Source of the DNA: a virus
Strand: one strand, 5' to 3'
Virus record (IMG/VR): IMGVR_UViG_3300035703_000089
Span: 1 to 64,000 of that record
Length of the DNA stretch: 64,000 nucleotides
A model generated the notes under the pieces. It saw nothing but the letters and a program-made list of their open reading frames with translations, made no database searches and was not told the DNA's origin. Made by a program: the position numbers and the translations under genes. Below are positions 23,589 through 33,600 of this stretch, piece after piece; within the stretch, counting starts at the first letter, position 1, and each line of letters opens with the position of its first letter.

Positions 23589-24356
23589 AAACAAACATGG
23601 AGATTTAAAACGTGGAGAATTGCTGGAAAATCTAAACGTAAAGGCGTAGACAATCAGCAGCCGAGCCTACAGTCTGTAGGAAGGTTCAACGACTATCCTG
23701 AAAAGGAGTACACTTAAGTAAGTGGAAGCACCACGCACTAGAAATAGTGATGATATAGTCTGAACTTATAAGAAATTATAAGATGAGTAAACTTTAACAA
23801 ATATTTAACATGTAAAATTTTCAAATATAGATTTAATTTTGTAAATTAATATTATTACAAAACTAAACATTATGGAAGATTTTAAAATAAACAGGGAAGG
23901 TAATTTAATTTCACAAACTCACAGAGAATGTACTAATAAAAATTGTAAAAAAATTTTTAAAAAAACATCAAAAACTGTTACTTTATGTAATGAATGTAAT
24001 TCAAATAGAGTAAAAGGGCGTGATAAAAAAACTAAAATGCTTAATGGTGCTAAAAATAGAGCTAAAATTAAAAATTTAGACTTTAATATAGACTTAAGTG
24101 ATATAATTATCCCTGAATATTGTCCAGTTTTAAAAATAAAATTAAATGTTCACAAAGGAATATCAGGAGGTAAAAAAGATTCTCCTGCTTTAGATAGAAT
24201 AAATAATAATATTGGATATGTTAAAGGAAATGTTAGAGTTATTAGTCATTTAGCAAATATGATGAAAAGTCATGCAAACAATGAAGAATTATTGCTTTTT
24301 GCAAAATGGATTAATAATACTCTGGCTGAGAATAACGAACTCAGTTGAACAATTTG
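23589..24356 (+). ncRNA. group I intron 3, in nrdJ after FCNL
   Basis: Guide GGAGAT (23599-23604) pairs perfectly with exon ATCTCT, six base pairs including the terminal U.G. Core elements are P GAATTGCTGGAAAA (23617-23630), Q CAATCAGCAGCC (23651-23662), R AAGGTTCAACGACTA (23681-23695) and S GATGATATAGTCTGAAC (about 23749-23765). The intron ends in G24356; the 3' exon GTG pairs with 23596-23598 as a short P10. Splicing joins CTC-T to GT-GAA, giving FCNLCEINVSD. Another end at 24344 (exon TTGAAC...) would add four residues and breaks P10, so it is less likely. Confidence 0.87.
23872..24348 (+). CDS. HNH endonuclease with zinc knuckle in nrdJ intron 3
   Basis: A 158-residue basic protein. Residues about 15-45 hold a zinc-knuckle (CTNKNC, CNEC). 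The nuclease part is EYCPVLKIKLNV, SPALDRINNNIGYVKGNVRVISHLANMMKSHANNEELLLFAKWI, which is the pattern of small T7-type phage HNH enzymes (CPxL, SPxLDRI, GYVxGN, VIS..AN.MKS). It differs from the enzymes of introns 1 and 2, so each intron carries its own nuclease. It starts about 100 bases after the intron core and ends eight bases before the exon. A TAATTTTG promoter-like box lies at 23834-23841, about 30 bases before its ATG, possibly allowing independent expression. Confidence 0.87.
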   Translation: MEDFKINREGNLISQTHRECTNKNCKKIFKKTSKTVTLCNECNSNRVKGRDKKTKMLNGAKNRAKIKNLDFNIDLSDIIIPEYCPVLKIKLNVHKGISGGKKDSPALDRINNNIGYVKGNVRVISHLANMMKSHANNEELLLFAKWINNTLAENNELS

Positions 24357-25282
24357 GTGAAATTAATGTAAGTGATATTGCATCTCAACAAGACTTAAAT
24401 GAAAGAGCTTCTGTAGCATCATTCTTTGGTACTTTACAAGCAGGATTTACTGATTTCCATTACTTACGTCCAATATGGAGAAAAACTACTGAGAAAGATG
24501 CTTTAATTGGGGCTGGAATGACAGGTATAGCTTCAGGTGAAGTTTTGAAATATAATCTAGCTGAAGCTGCTGAGGTTGTTAAGTTTATTAATGAACAAGT
24601 AGCTGCTAAGATTGGTATTAATAAAGCTGCACGTACTACAACTATTAAACCATCAGGTACAACTAGTTGTGTATTAGGTACATCAAGCGGTATTCATGCA
24701 TGGCATAATGATTATTATATTCGCCGTATAAGAATAATGAAGAATGATCCTTTATATTCTTATCTAATAAAAGAACTACCTGAACTTATTGAAGATGATA
24801 AATTACAGTTTAATACTGCAGTATTATCTATTCCTCAAAAAGCTCCAGAAGGTTCTATTGTTAGGACTGAAAGTGCAATACAATTACTTGGTAGAATTAA
24901 GTATTTTAATATGAAATGGGTTAGAGAAGGTCATCGTAAGGGTGATAATACTAACAATGTATCAGCAACTGTTTCAATTAGAAATGAAGTTATACCTGGT
25001 ATGAGAATTGAAAATGGTGTAGAGATACGTGATGAACTTAGAGAATGGGATGCTGTTAGAGAATGGATGTGGGATCATAAACACACATTTAATGGCTTAT
25101 CAGTATTACCATATGATAATGGTTCATATGTACAAGCACCATTTACAGATTGTACTGAAGAAGAATATAATAAGTTGTATGCTTTAATCAAAGATATTGA
25201 CTTAAGTAAAGTAATTGAAGAAGATGATAATACAACTCATTCTCAAGAAGCTGCTTGTGCAGGTGGAGAATGTGCTGTTTAA
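24357..25282 (+). CDS. nrdJ: class II ribonucleotide reductase, exon 3
   Basis: Two bases plus 308 codons, beginning (C)EINVSDIASQQDLNERASVASFFGTLQAGFTDFHYLRPIW. Later signatures are GAGMTGIASGE, ARTTTIKPSGTTSCVLGTSSGIHAWHNDYYIRRIRI (the nucleotide/phosphate-binding PSGT loop) and the C-terminal CAGGECAV, whose Cys pair shuttles electrons from thioredoxin to the active site. A longer frame starting at 24272 exists but its first 28 residues come from the intron, out of frame with the HNH ORF, and should not be annotated. The following gene, 11 bases on, acts on dATP/dGTP-type substrates. Confidence 0.87.
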
Positions 25283-25293
25283 TAATTTAAATT

Positions 25294-25665
25294 ATGAATA
25301 ACAAAAATTATATTGTAGAAGAAAGTTTTGATGTAAATGATTCTAGAGTATTTGAAACTGGTGCAAAACGGGACTCAAATTACGCTAAGCCTTTTATTCA
25401 TAACTTACAAGGTTATACAAGATTAAGATTTGGTTATCATACTAATTTAGGTGCTAGAAAATATGGTGATGGGAATTTCCTTAAAGGGATTCCCACTCCT
25501 GTAGCACTTGAGTCATTAGACAGGCATTTAGCACTATATTTAGTAGGTGATAGGTCAGAAGATCATTTATCTGCAATAATATTTAATGCACAATTATGTA
25601 TGTTAAATGAAAGAGATGAGGGTATGCAATCAGATCATTTTTATAAAATAAACAGTAATAAATGA
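25294..25665 (+). CDS. dATP/dGTP diphosphohydrolase-like protein (DUF5664)
   Basis: A 123-residue protein with the family's pattern: ETGAKRDSNYAKPFIHN at the N-terminus, RLRFGYHTNLGARKYGDGNFLKGIP in the middle, LESLDRHLALYLVGDRSEDHLSAIIFNAQLC at the C-terminus. The GAKKYGxxNWxKG and RHL...HLxAxxxN motifs define a predicted all-alpha NTP pyrophosphatase group, annotated as dATP/dGTP diphosphohydrolase N-terminal domain. It would trim or sanitise dNTP pools. Placement right behind the ribonucleotide reductase agrees. It overlaps the next gene by four bases. Nucleotide preference cannot be read from sequence. Confidence 0.8.
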   Translation: MNNKNYIVEESFDVNDSRVFETGAKRDSNYAKPFIHNLQGYTRLRFGYHTNLGARKYGDGNFLKGIPTPVALESLDRHLALYLVGDRSEDHLSAIIFNAQLCMLNERDEGMQSDHFYKINSNK

Positions 25666-26585
25666 ATAAAGTAAATAAAAAAGAAGATGCAATTTATACT
25701 TGGTTAAATGAACGTAAAGGTTATTTAAAGAAAGGTATAATGGCTGGTTTTAACATCTATAGAAGTACTGTAGATAAAACTGCAAGTTTTATTGATTACA
25801 ACGATGCTTTAAGGCGTTTAAGACTTGAAAATGAAGATCATTATAAGTCTAAACCTAAACCATCTAAACCTGTTAAAATAACAACTTACAAACCTATTAG
25901 ATCTAGTAGTTCTAGTAATAAACAAAATACTTTGGCTATATCTGATATGCATGAACCATTCTGTAAAGAAGGTTACATGGAGCATTGTATGGAAATAGCT
26001 AAGAAGTATGAATGTACTAGAGTAGTATTAATAGGTGACGAAGTAGATTTATGTGGCATAGGTCAATGGGAAAAAGATCCTGACGGATTTAGTGCAGGTT
26101 CAGAAGCTGCTATGGCTCATGAAAAGATGAAGTTATGGTATAAAGCATTTCCTGAAGCTTATGTATGCATAGGTAATCATACTGCAAGACCTTTTAGAAT
26201 GGCTAGAACAAGTGGTATTCCTAAAAAGTTTATAAAGTCTTATGAAGAAGCTTGGGAAGCTCCTAGTACATGGAAATGGGCTGAACATTGGGAATTTGAT
26301 GGTGTATTATATACACATGGTACAGGTTTTAGTGGTGCTAATGCAGCTATTAGAATAGCTACAAGGCATCGTCAAAATACTGTAATAGGTCATATCCATA
26401 GTGAGGCTGGTATTCAATACTCTGCAAGTAAGATAGATTTAGTATGGGGTATGCAATTAGGTGGCGCATTGGATGATAGTTCATATGCAGCTTATTATGC
26501 AAAAGATCAACTTAAAAAATCTATTGTAGGTTGTGGTGTAGTATTAGAAGGTAGATTACCAATTTATGAACCAATGAAATTATAA
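25662..26585 (+). CDS. second metallophosphoesterase
   Basis: A 307-residue protein. About 85 residues at the N-terminus include an HTH-like segment (EDAIYTWLNERKGYLKKG) and a Lys/Pro/Ser-rich linker. The catalytic part shows LAISDMHEPF (D-x-H), LIGDEVDL (GD), CIGNHTARPFRMA (GNH), LYTHGTGF (H) and VIGHIHSEAG (GHxH), a complete calcineurin-like metal site. Phage homologues with GNHxxR and GxHxG layout are common in Bacteroidota phages; substrates are unknown. It follows the dNTP hydrolase gene with a four-base overlap, suggesting a role in nucleotide or DNA-end metabolism, which is inference. Confidence 0.85.
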   Translation: MNKVNKKEDAIYTWLNERKGYLKKGIMAGFNIYRSTVDKTASFIDYNDALRRLRLENEDHYKSKPKPSKPVKITTYKPIRSSSSSNKQNTLAISDMHEPFCKEGYMEHCMEIAKKYECTRVVLIGDEVDLCGIGQWEKDPDGFSAGSEAAMAHEKMKLWYKAFPEAYVCIGNHTARPFRMARTSGIPKKFIKSYEEAWEAPSTWKWAEHWEFDGVLYTHGTGFSGANAAIRIATRHRQNTVIGHIHSEAGIQYSASKIDLVWGMQLGGALDDSSYAAYYAKDQLKKSIVGCGVVLEGRLPIYEPMKL

Positions 26586-26612
26586 TTTTAAATTAATAAA
26601 CAACAAAGTAAA

Positions 26613-26939
26613 ATGAAAAGAACAGTAACATCAAGAAGAAGTACTAGTACTAAAAGTAAACCTGCTAAAAAAGTGGCTACTAAAAAATCAACCAAAAAGG
26701 TTGCAACTAAAAGTCCTGCTAAGAAATCAACTGCTAAAAAAGTAGTTAAAAAGGCTGTAAAAACTACTAATAAAGTTACAACAACTCCTAGAACTACTAG
26801 AGTTAAAAGAACTAGTAGTATTGAAAAGACTCCATCTAATACATTTCGTGTAAGAAAAGTTATTAATGGTAAACGTCACAACATTTCATTTAAAACACGT
26901 AAGGATGCAGTAGCATATCTTAACATGTTAAATGGATAG
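26613..26939 (+). CDS. histone-H1-like basic protein
   Basis: A 108-residue very basic protein. Residues 1-70 consist of Lys/Thr/Ser/Ala/Val repeats such as KKVATKKSTKKVATK and SPAKKSTAKK, the composition of bacterial and eukaryotic H1 tails. The last 35 residues, NTFRVRKVINGKRHNISFKTRKDAVAYLNMLNG, form three strands and a helix like AP2/integrase-arm DNA-binding modules. It is the last gene of the plus block, ends at TAG and is followed directly by the convergent terminator. It probably coats or compacts DNA, or alters host nucleoid structure; both are inference. Confidence 0.72.
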   Translation: MKRTVTSRRSTSTKSKPAKKVATKKSTKKVATKSPAKKSTAKKVVKKAVKTTNKVTTTPRTTRVKRTSSIEKTPSNTFRVRKVINGKRHNISFKTRKDAVAYLNMLNG

Positions 26940-26948
26940 GTAAAAAGT

Positions 26949-26983
26949 AACCCCATAAGCAATTAAGTTTATGGGGTTTTTTA
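26949..26983. terminator. bidirectional intrinsic terminator at the convergence point
   Basis: AACCCCATAA (26949-26958) and TTATGGGGTT (26969-26978) form a perfect 10-bp stem around a 10-base loop, followed by a T run on the plus strand (26977-26982). On the minus strand a short T run (TTTTTA) lies beyond the other arm. The site separates the stop of the H1-like gene (26939) from the stop of the late block (27002), so it ends transcription from both sides. No other region in the window has as strong a stem with a GC-rich base. Confidence 0.88.
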
Positions 26984-27001
26984 TTTAAACTAAATTTAAT
27001 A

Positions 27002-30000
27002 TTATTCCATAGCTTTACTAGTTCCTTGGTAAAGTCTTTCAATCTGAGTAAGAAATGGTATATTCTTTTCAGCAGCAACTCTAATTCTTAAATCACCTTT
27101 GTGTATACCAGTCTTGTAATAAGGATCACCAGTAATAGTTTTTTGTGTAGCTTGTACTAATTTAGCAGCATCAGTAATAATACTCATTGCAGGTATAGAA
27201 CTTTGTGTAATCTTTTCAAATGCTAATGGACTAGTAAAGAATGCCATATCATTTTGAGTTCTAAGATTAATGTTTATAAGATAATTTAAAGCTTTTTTCT
27301 CATCGTCATCATCAGAATCTAAAGATTTTAATATTAATGTTAACATGTATAAATGTAAATATATTAACATTTCCATAGCATTTTTGCGCATATTAGCTTT
27401 GTCAACTTCAGATAAAGAATCTAAACTAGTTTTAAATGCACCGCCAAAGGTTAAAAAATTTGCCATCTGGCTTAATAATAACATAGGCCCTTGAACTAAA
27501 CCTTGTTCTTTAAGAGTTATAAATCTACCTTTTCTAGATCTACCTAATAATAAATCTTCTTTTTCACCTTCAAATCTAGCAGCAAATCCTTCTGCTACCC
27601 AGTTTCTAAACATTGTAACAGCTCTACCTAATGTAACTTTTTTAATAGCAACAGGTGAACTTGGATCATAGTTACCATGTACAATTTTTTTAACTTGCTC
27701 TAATTTAATTTTAAAATCAGATTTTTCCTTTTCACTTTGCGGAGGGAATTCATCAGTTTTCCAATTACCTTCTTCATCATAAGCTTCCCACATAGATCTT
27801 TCATTACCTTGTAAATCTTTAATTTTTTTATTAAGAAGCATTGCAACAAATGTGCTACCCTGATTTAAATATTCAGCTCTTTTAGTTAATTCATAAGGTG
27901 ATAATTTCTGTAAACCTTTTGCTACACCTGATTCAAATGCCGTAGAATTATAACCAGCTTGGTCAATTTCTCCTACAACATTAAAATTAACCATCATGTT
28001 GTTAATCTTTTTAGCAGTTTTAGTTTCTAAAGCATCTAATGAAGCAGATTTACCTACAGAATTTAACATTAATCTATAAGCTTTAAGATAATCACCTGCA
28101 GTATAATCTTCATTACCTGAAGCATGTATTAAGTTACTTATAAAACCTACTACAGTATTGTTTACAGGAGCAAATAAATTCCAACCCATACCTTTTAGTT
28201 GAGCAAATTGTATTACTTTATCCCAAACTTTTGAAGCTACTACGTTAGAACCTAATTCATCTATTTTAGCTTGTATTTCTTTTTTAGCATCTTCATCAGT
28301 AGTTTCAGCAAGTTGCTTTTCTAAATCAGCTTTAATAGCCTTTTCTTCAGTATTTAAAAGTTTTTTAGTTTTAGAAACACCTTCTTCAATTCTTCTTTTA
28401 TTATACAATAATGCTTCAACAGCATAGTTATATTGAGCTCTATAGTTTTTTAATTTACCTTCTACAGATATAGCTTCATTACGAGCATTCATCTTAGGAG
28501 TTCCGTCAGGATTTAAAACAGCTTCCTTAGAATTATTAACTACTTGTTCTAATAATCTAATACTATCTTCAATTTCAGATTTATGCTTAAATGATAAAGC
28601 CATTATTGAAAATGCTTTAGTAATTCTAGCTAAATCATAAGATTTTTCATCAGCCTTAAGGTTTTTACCAACCATTGAAATTGGTAAAGTTTTAATAAGC
28701 TCACCTGTTTCAGGATCCCTTTCCTCATAACTAATACCTGATGGTGAACTTGTAGTTAATTCTGATATAATTTTATCATACCAACCATCTAAACCACCTT
28801 TAATTCCTTTATCAGAAAATAACTCAGCTATATTTTTACGTATCTCTGGTATATAATTGTATTGCAAATCTTCTACAGCACTATCTGGTAAATAATCACG
28901 TAATTCATTAAACTTATCTATAGTATATTTGTAGTAATCATATAATGCAGGATTATCTTGAATAACATCAAACTTTGCGTCATGCCAATTAGTTTTTTGA
29001 CCATCAGGAGTAAACCTTCTAGGAACTTCAGAAGTATATTTATACCCTTTAGGGTTTATAAACTTTTCTCCTAACTTAATTTTTTTACCTTCATATACTC
29101 TTTCAGCATAAACAAATGGACTATTTGTTAATAACCATTCTTCCATCATAGCGTCTTTAGCACTTTGATCGGCTTCTAATGATGAAATATATTCTTTTTG
29201 AGCTTCTAAATCCTTTTTATATAGGTCAAATTTGGCTTGTAGGCGATCATAATACTCTTGATAACCCTTTTCCCCTAATTGTAATTTTAAATCGTTTATA
29301 TGAGCTGTAATATCTTCTTCAGAGAATTCTTTACCACCATCTAACTCTTTATACTCATTATAAAATAACTTTCTTAAATCAAATAATATATTATTTTCTT
29401 TTTTCCATTTAAAAAAATCTTCCCAATTACCTGTTTTTTTAGCATCATCCCTTCTTTTACCAGACTCTTTATAAAATACATCAGAAAATCTACTGGTCAT
29501 CATACCAGTTTTTTTACCATCTTTATCTTCTTGTGCAAATATATCAAAGCCTTTTTGCTTATATTCAACAGTTTTTTTAACTGCATCCATTAAAGCATCA
29601 ACCTCTTTAACAGTTTTAATAACTTCCTGTTCAGTTTTAAAATTAGCTTCTTTAATAATCTTAGATGTTACTTGAAATATAACATCATTAGTCATACTAA
29701 TATCTCTTAAATTAGCTTGAAGAATATCAATTTCTTTTTTAGCACCAAATATTTGTTCCTTAGTAGGCGTTACACCTTGTTTAAGGAATATATTCATTAC
29801 AGTATTTTCAAATACTTTAGTATACTTTAAACTTAATTCTTTAGCTCTTAATTCAATATTATTAACTGCCTGAACATTTAAACTATATTGACCATCAGTT
29901 CTTTCTAAATCATTTGCATCAAATATAGTGCCTACTACATTATTCCATTGATGTAATATTTTATTTGCATAGAATAAATCTGAAGTTGAAATTTCATCCT

Positions 30001-30637
30001 TATTAAGGATTTTCTCAACATCATCCATGTCACTATTACCAAATGACACAACATTTGCTAATTTATCTTCAGCTATTAATTCAGCTTCACGTTCTTCAAG
30101 AGTTTTAATCTTTGCACTTATTTCAGCAAATTTAGTTCTATCAGATTTATTAGCATTTAAGTTACGTTTTAATGTAGATATCCTATCAGTTATTTTATTA
30201 ATTTCATTTTGAAATCTATTAACTTTAGGTAATGTAGCTGGTGAATAATCAACTTCAGTTATTTCATCGCCATTAATTCTCTTATATTCCTCAATAAGCT
30301 CTTTAGGAATGTTCCAACTTATTTCAGTATAATATGTAGAAATGTTTTTATCTATATAAGCAACAGTTCCAAATTTATCTGACATAAATTCTTCATTAAT
30401 CCTATCTACAAGTTTCTGTCCCCAATTATTAGTTTTAGGTTTATCATCTAATTGAGGGTTATTCTTGTTAACCATTAAAAAGGTTTTATTTGGGGCAGTT
30501 TTTAAATAACGAGCAGAAGTCCTTTGATTATATTCAGGCTCAACATATCCAATATTAGGCACATCTGTAGGGTTAAATCCTACAATCTTAGCAATTCTTT
30601 TAATTATTTCTCTTCTATAATGTTGTTCGCAATCCAT
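27002..30637 (-). CDS. 1211-aa internal virion protein, last gene of the late block
   Basis: A 1211-residue Lys/Glu-rich protein, mostly helical with coiled-coil segments (about residues 140-200, 440-500 and 760-800). The C-terminal third contains hydrophobic stretches (GMGWNLFAPVNNTVVGFISNLIHA, MLIYLHLYMLTLILKSL) and a KKIVHGNYDPSSPVAIKKVTLGRAVTMFRNWVAEGF segment that I associate with the C-terminal parts of very large internal proteins of phages with virion RNA polymerases. Its ATG abuts the stop of the 5209-residue gene with no spacer, so it may be the detached C-terminus of that polyprotein. I infer a packaged, ejected protein that helps cross the envelope. No enzyme motif seen. Confidence 0.75.
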   Translation of the reverse strand: MDCEQHYRREIIKRIAKIVGFNPTDVPNIGYVEPEYNQRTSARYLKTAPNKTFLMVNKNNPQLDDKPKTNNWGQKLVDRINEEFMSDKFGTVAYIDKNISTYYTEISWNIPKELIEEYKRINGDEITEVDYSPATLPKVNRFQNEINKITDRISTLKRNLNANKSDRTKFAEISAKIKTLEEREAELIAEDKLANVVSFGNSDMDDVEKILNKDEISTSDLFYANKILHQWNNVVGTIFDANDLERTDGQYSLNVQAVNNIELRAKELSLKYTKVFENTVMNIFLKQGVTPTKEQIFGAKKEIDILQANLRDISMTNDVIFQVTSKIIKEANFKTEQEVIKTVKEVDALMDAVKKTVEYKQKGFDIFAQEDKDGKKTGMMTSRFSDVFYKESGKRRDDAKKTGNWEDFFKWKKENNILFDLRKLFYNEYKELDGGKEFSEEDITAHINDLKLQLGEKGYQEYYDRLQAKFDLYKKDLEAQKEYISSLEADQSAKDAMMEEWLLTNSPFVYAERVYEGKKIKLGEKFINPKGYKYTSEVPRRFTPDGQKTNWHDAKFDVIQDNPALYDYYKYTIDKFNELRDYLPDSAVEDLQYNYIPEIRKNIAELFSDKGIKGGLDGWYDKIISELTTSSPSGISYEERDPETGELIKTLPISMVGKNLKADEKSYDLARITKAFSIMALSFKHKSEIEDSIRLLEQVVNNSKEAVLNPDGTPKMNARNEAISVEGKLKNYRAQYNYAVEALLYNKRRIEEGVSKTKKLLNTEEKAIKADLEKQLAETTDEDAKKEIQAKIDELGSNVVASKVWDKVIQFAQLKGMGWNLFAPVNNTVVGFISNLIHASGNEDYTAGDYLKAYRLMLNSVGKSASLDALETKTAKKINNMMVNFNVVGEIDQAGYNSTAFESGVAKGLQKLSPYELTKRAEYLNQGSTFVAMLLNKKIKDLQGNERSMWEAYDEEGNWKTDEFPPQSEKEKSDFKIKLEQVKKIVHGNYDPSSPVAIKKVTLGRAVTMFRNWVAEGFAARFEGEKEDLLLGRSRKGRFITLKEQGLVQGPMLLLSQMANFLTFGGAFKTSLDSLSEVDKANMRKNAMEMLIYLHLYMLTLILKSLDSDDDDEKKALNYLININLRTQNDMAFFTSPLAFEKITQSSIPAMSIITDAAKLVQATQKTITGDPYYKTGIHKGDLRIRVAAEKNIPFLTQIERLYQGTSKAME

Positions 30638-33600
30638 TTAGCAAGGTTTTAATTCGTATAGATTTTTAATTTTACTCTTCTTTCTAGTTACAGGCATTAA
30701 GTCAGTGTCAGTTGGTTCATTTGTTACAGTACCAAATATATCATCTTCAGTAGTTAAACCTTTAGCAGGTCTATTGTTATCAGTTTTATCAGATAATACA
30801 TAAGCATTTTGTGTAGGTCTACTAAATGCAACATATTTTAATTTATTTCTTTCAGAAGCATTACTATTTTTATCTATGTTATTTTCATTAACTAATACAT
30901 TAGTATAAGTGCTTCCTTGAGATTTATGAACTGTTATAGCATATCCGTAGTCTAAATCTTTTTTAACTATTAACTGTCCACCTGGCCCATATAAGTTTTC
31001 AAGCAATAGGTATTTATTTTTAAATGCAAAATAACTAGGCCATAATTTTCTATTCTGTTTTGCAGCATTTAATTTCTGATTAAATATTTGAACAAATTTA
31101 ACATAATTATTTGTATTTGGAAGCAAAATATTTACACTTAATGGATTTCCTGGTTCATCTATTAAATCTAATTCAGCAGATATAACATCTAAACCATCAG
31201 AAGTAGTTTTATTTGATGTTTGAACAACTACGTAATCAGCACTATTTTCAATAGCTTCATAAGGGCCAAGCTGAATTGTATTGTAAGCCATTAATAAATC
31301 TCCTTGCAATACAGGCTCTGTAGGATTATCAAATAAACTATTTCTTATTATGCCATTCCAATATTTTACATCATCATTAGTCCATGTTAATATCTTAACA
31401 AAATCTTTATCTTTTTTATATTCTTCAGAATTATAAAGTTCAATAGCTTTTTTCTCAAATTCTTTATATTTTTCAGTAAAAACAATACCTTCGTTTTTAT
31501 TATTAATAGATGTAGTGTGGATAAATCTATCTATTAAAGAAGTTAAATTATTTCTTATAGAATCATATATTAGCATTAAAGGATTATCACCTTTTTGACG
31601 CTCAACTTTAGTTAATTCAGATTTATTAGGCAAAGAAAATACTTGACTTATTTGCTCTCCAACTGGAGGTAATTGAGCAGCATCACCCATAAATAATATT
31701 TTAGTACCTGCTTTTTCAGCTTCTTTAAGCAACAAATTAAACAAGTCTTTGTTTAGCATTGAAGCTTCATCAATAATAATTAAACCATACCTGTTTATTT
31801 CTTTTTCTCCTTTAGGATCAAATTGAGGTCTATTAATATCAAAGTTATCTAAATCAGTGTTAGGCATTAAACCTAATAGTTTCTGAATAGTATAACCAGT
31901 TTTTTTAGTAGATTTTTGTATAACTTTTTTAGCTTTATGAGTAGGCGCAGATACAGCAACTCTACCTTTATACTTATCAAGTATAGATTTAACTAAAGTA
32001 GTTTTACCTGTTCCTGCAAAACCTGACAATGTATAAAATAAATCATCACCTTTTAACCATTCATTAATATTATTAATAGCACTTACTTGTTGATCATTAA
32101 AAGTAATTACTCTACCATCAGGTAATTTGTACTGATTAGATTCAACAACTTCTGAAAATGGCGTTGAAATATTTTTAGTAGGATCTTTAGCTTCAGCAAA
32201 CTTATTTATTTGTTGAGGATCAACATCTCTGTTAGTATTAAATGCTGATAATAATAAAGCTTTTCTTTCAGGTTTACCTTTGTAATCAACTACATCAATA
32301 CCTGTTGAACCATCTTCACTTAATATTACTTTATAAGGTGCTCCAAAGTATTTATAATCAGCAGTTTTTTGCTCAACTTTAGGTGTAATTTTTACATCTT
32401 TAAAATCTTGAGTTGTATAACTTACTATTTTAGTATTAGCTTCTCCATGCGCATATTTAAATATGTCATTATTTCTTTGTAAAACACTAACATTATCAGA
32501 ATAATCATAAGATATTGAGTAAAGATTTATTATTGTTTTATTTTTAGTGTCAACTAAATATTTACCAGGTTTAAACCCTCCTCTTTTATAATCATATGCA
32601 CTTCCAGCATCTAAAACATATCTTTCTAATATATAGAATCTTTCAGAGCCTTTAAATATTTCATCTAAACTATATCCAATTGATTTAGATAATAGTTTTT
32701 CAGAAGCAGCATTTTTATGTAAATCATAATTACCATGAGTTGTAACTAGAGTTTTAGTTGGTGCATTTTTAATTACTTCATTAAATGCATCTTTAACAGT
32801 AAAATCTTTTTGTTCAGTAACAGGAGCAGAAGGTTGAGTAGTAGGTTTATTAGTTGCTTTAAAAGTATTAGCATATACATCTCTAATAGCTTGTTTAGCA
32901 GCTTCTTCAATCTCTTTTCCTTTATATTGTTCTCTTGGCACCCATTTACCTTCCTTTTGTACATTATAAGATTCAATATCTCTTGAACCTACGCCAGCAA
33001 AATTTTTAGTAAGAGTTGGAGTTTCAATCTCTTTCCAGCCATTATAATCCCATTTATGTTTAGTTGAATCATAACCTGTTTTAAGAAACTCAGTATCTTG
33101 TGTATACCATTTTTTTGTATCTAAATCAAATACATATACAGGTTTACCCATCTTTATTCCTAATTTAACAGCCGTATTAGTTCCACCCATAACTTCAGGT
33201 CTTGTAGTAGGACTGATTTCAGCTATAGCAAATACAGCATCAGCATTAGCTACTTGGTAATAATTTCTTACTTGAAGATTTCCTTGTAAAGTATCAGGAT
33301 ATTTTTCTCCAAGCAGTCTTTCTACCTCTAATCTAGCCTTGTCCATTTGTTCTTTAGTAAGAATAGTAGCTTTTACACCTGCATTTCTAAGTTTTTGAGA
33401 TAAATTAGCATTGCCAGCATCTTTATAATGCATATGATTAGTAACACCAAATTCTCTACCTATTAAATCCCAAAAAGTATCTCCGCCATAAGCTCCACCA
33501 GAATGATTCGTGTAACTTAAAGGATTATTGTCAATAGTGCTTTCAGATAATTCCTCAGCATATTGAGGATTAGTTAAGTTAATTAACTCTACTATATTAG

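Noticed and set aside
22403-24356. The reductase gene at first sight looks like a pseudogene broken by stops and insertions.
   Set aside because: Guide, P10 and core elements of two group I introns account for both breaks and the spliced frame is complete.
24272-24356. A longer start for the third reductase exon at ATG 24272.
   Set aside because: These 85 bases belong to the end of intron 3 and overlap the HNH ORF in another frame; the residues match nothing in the reductase family.
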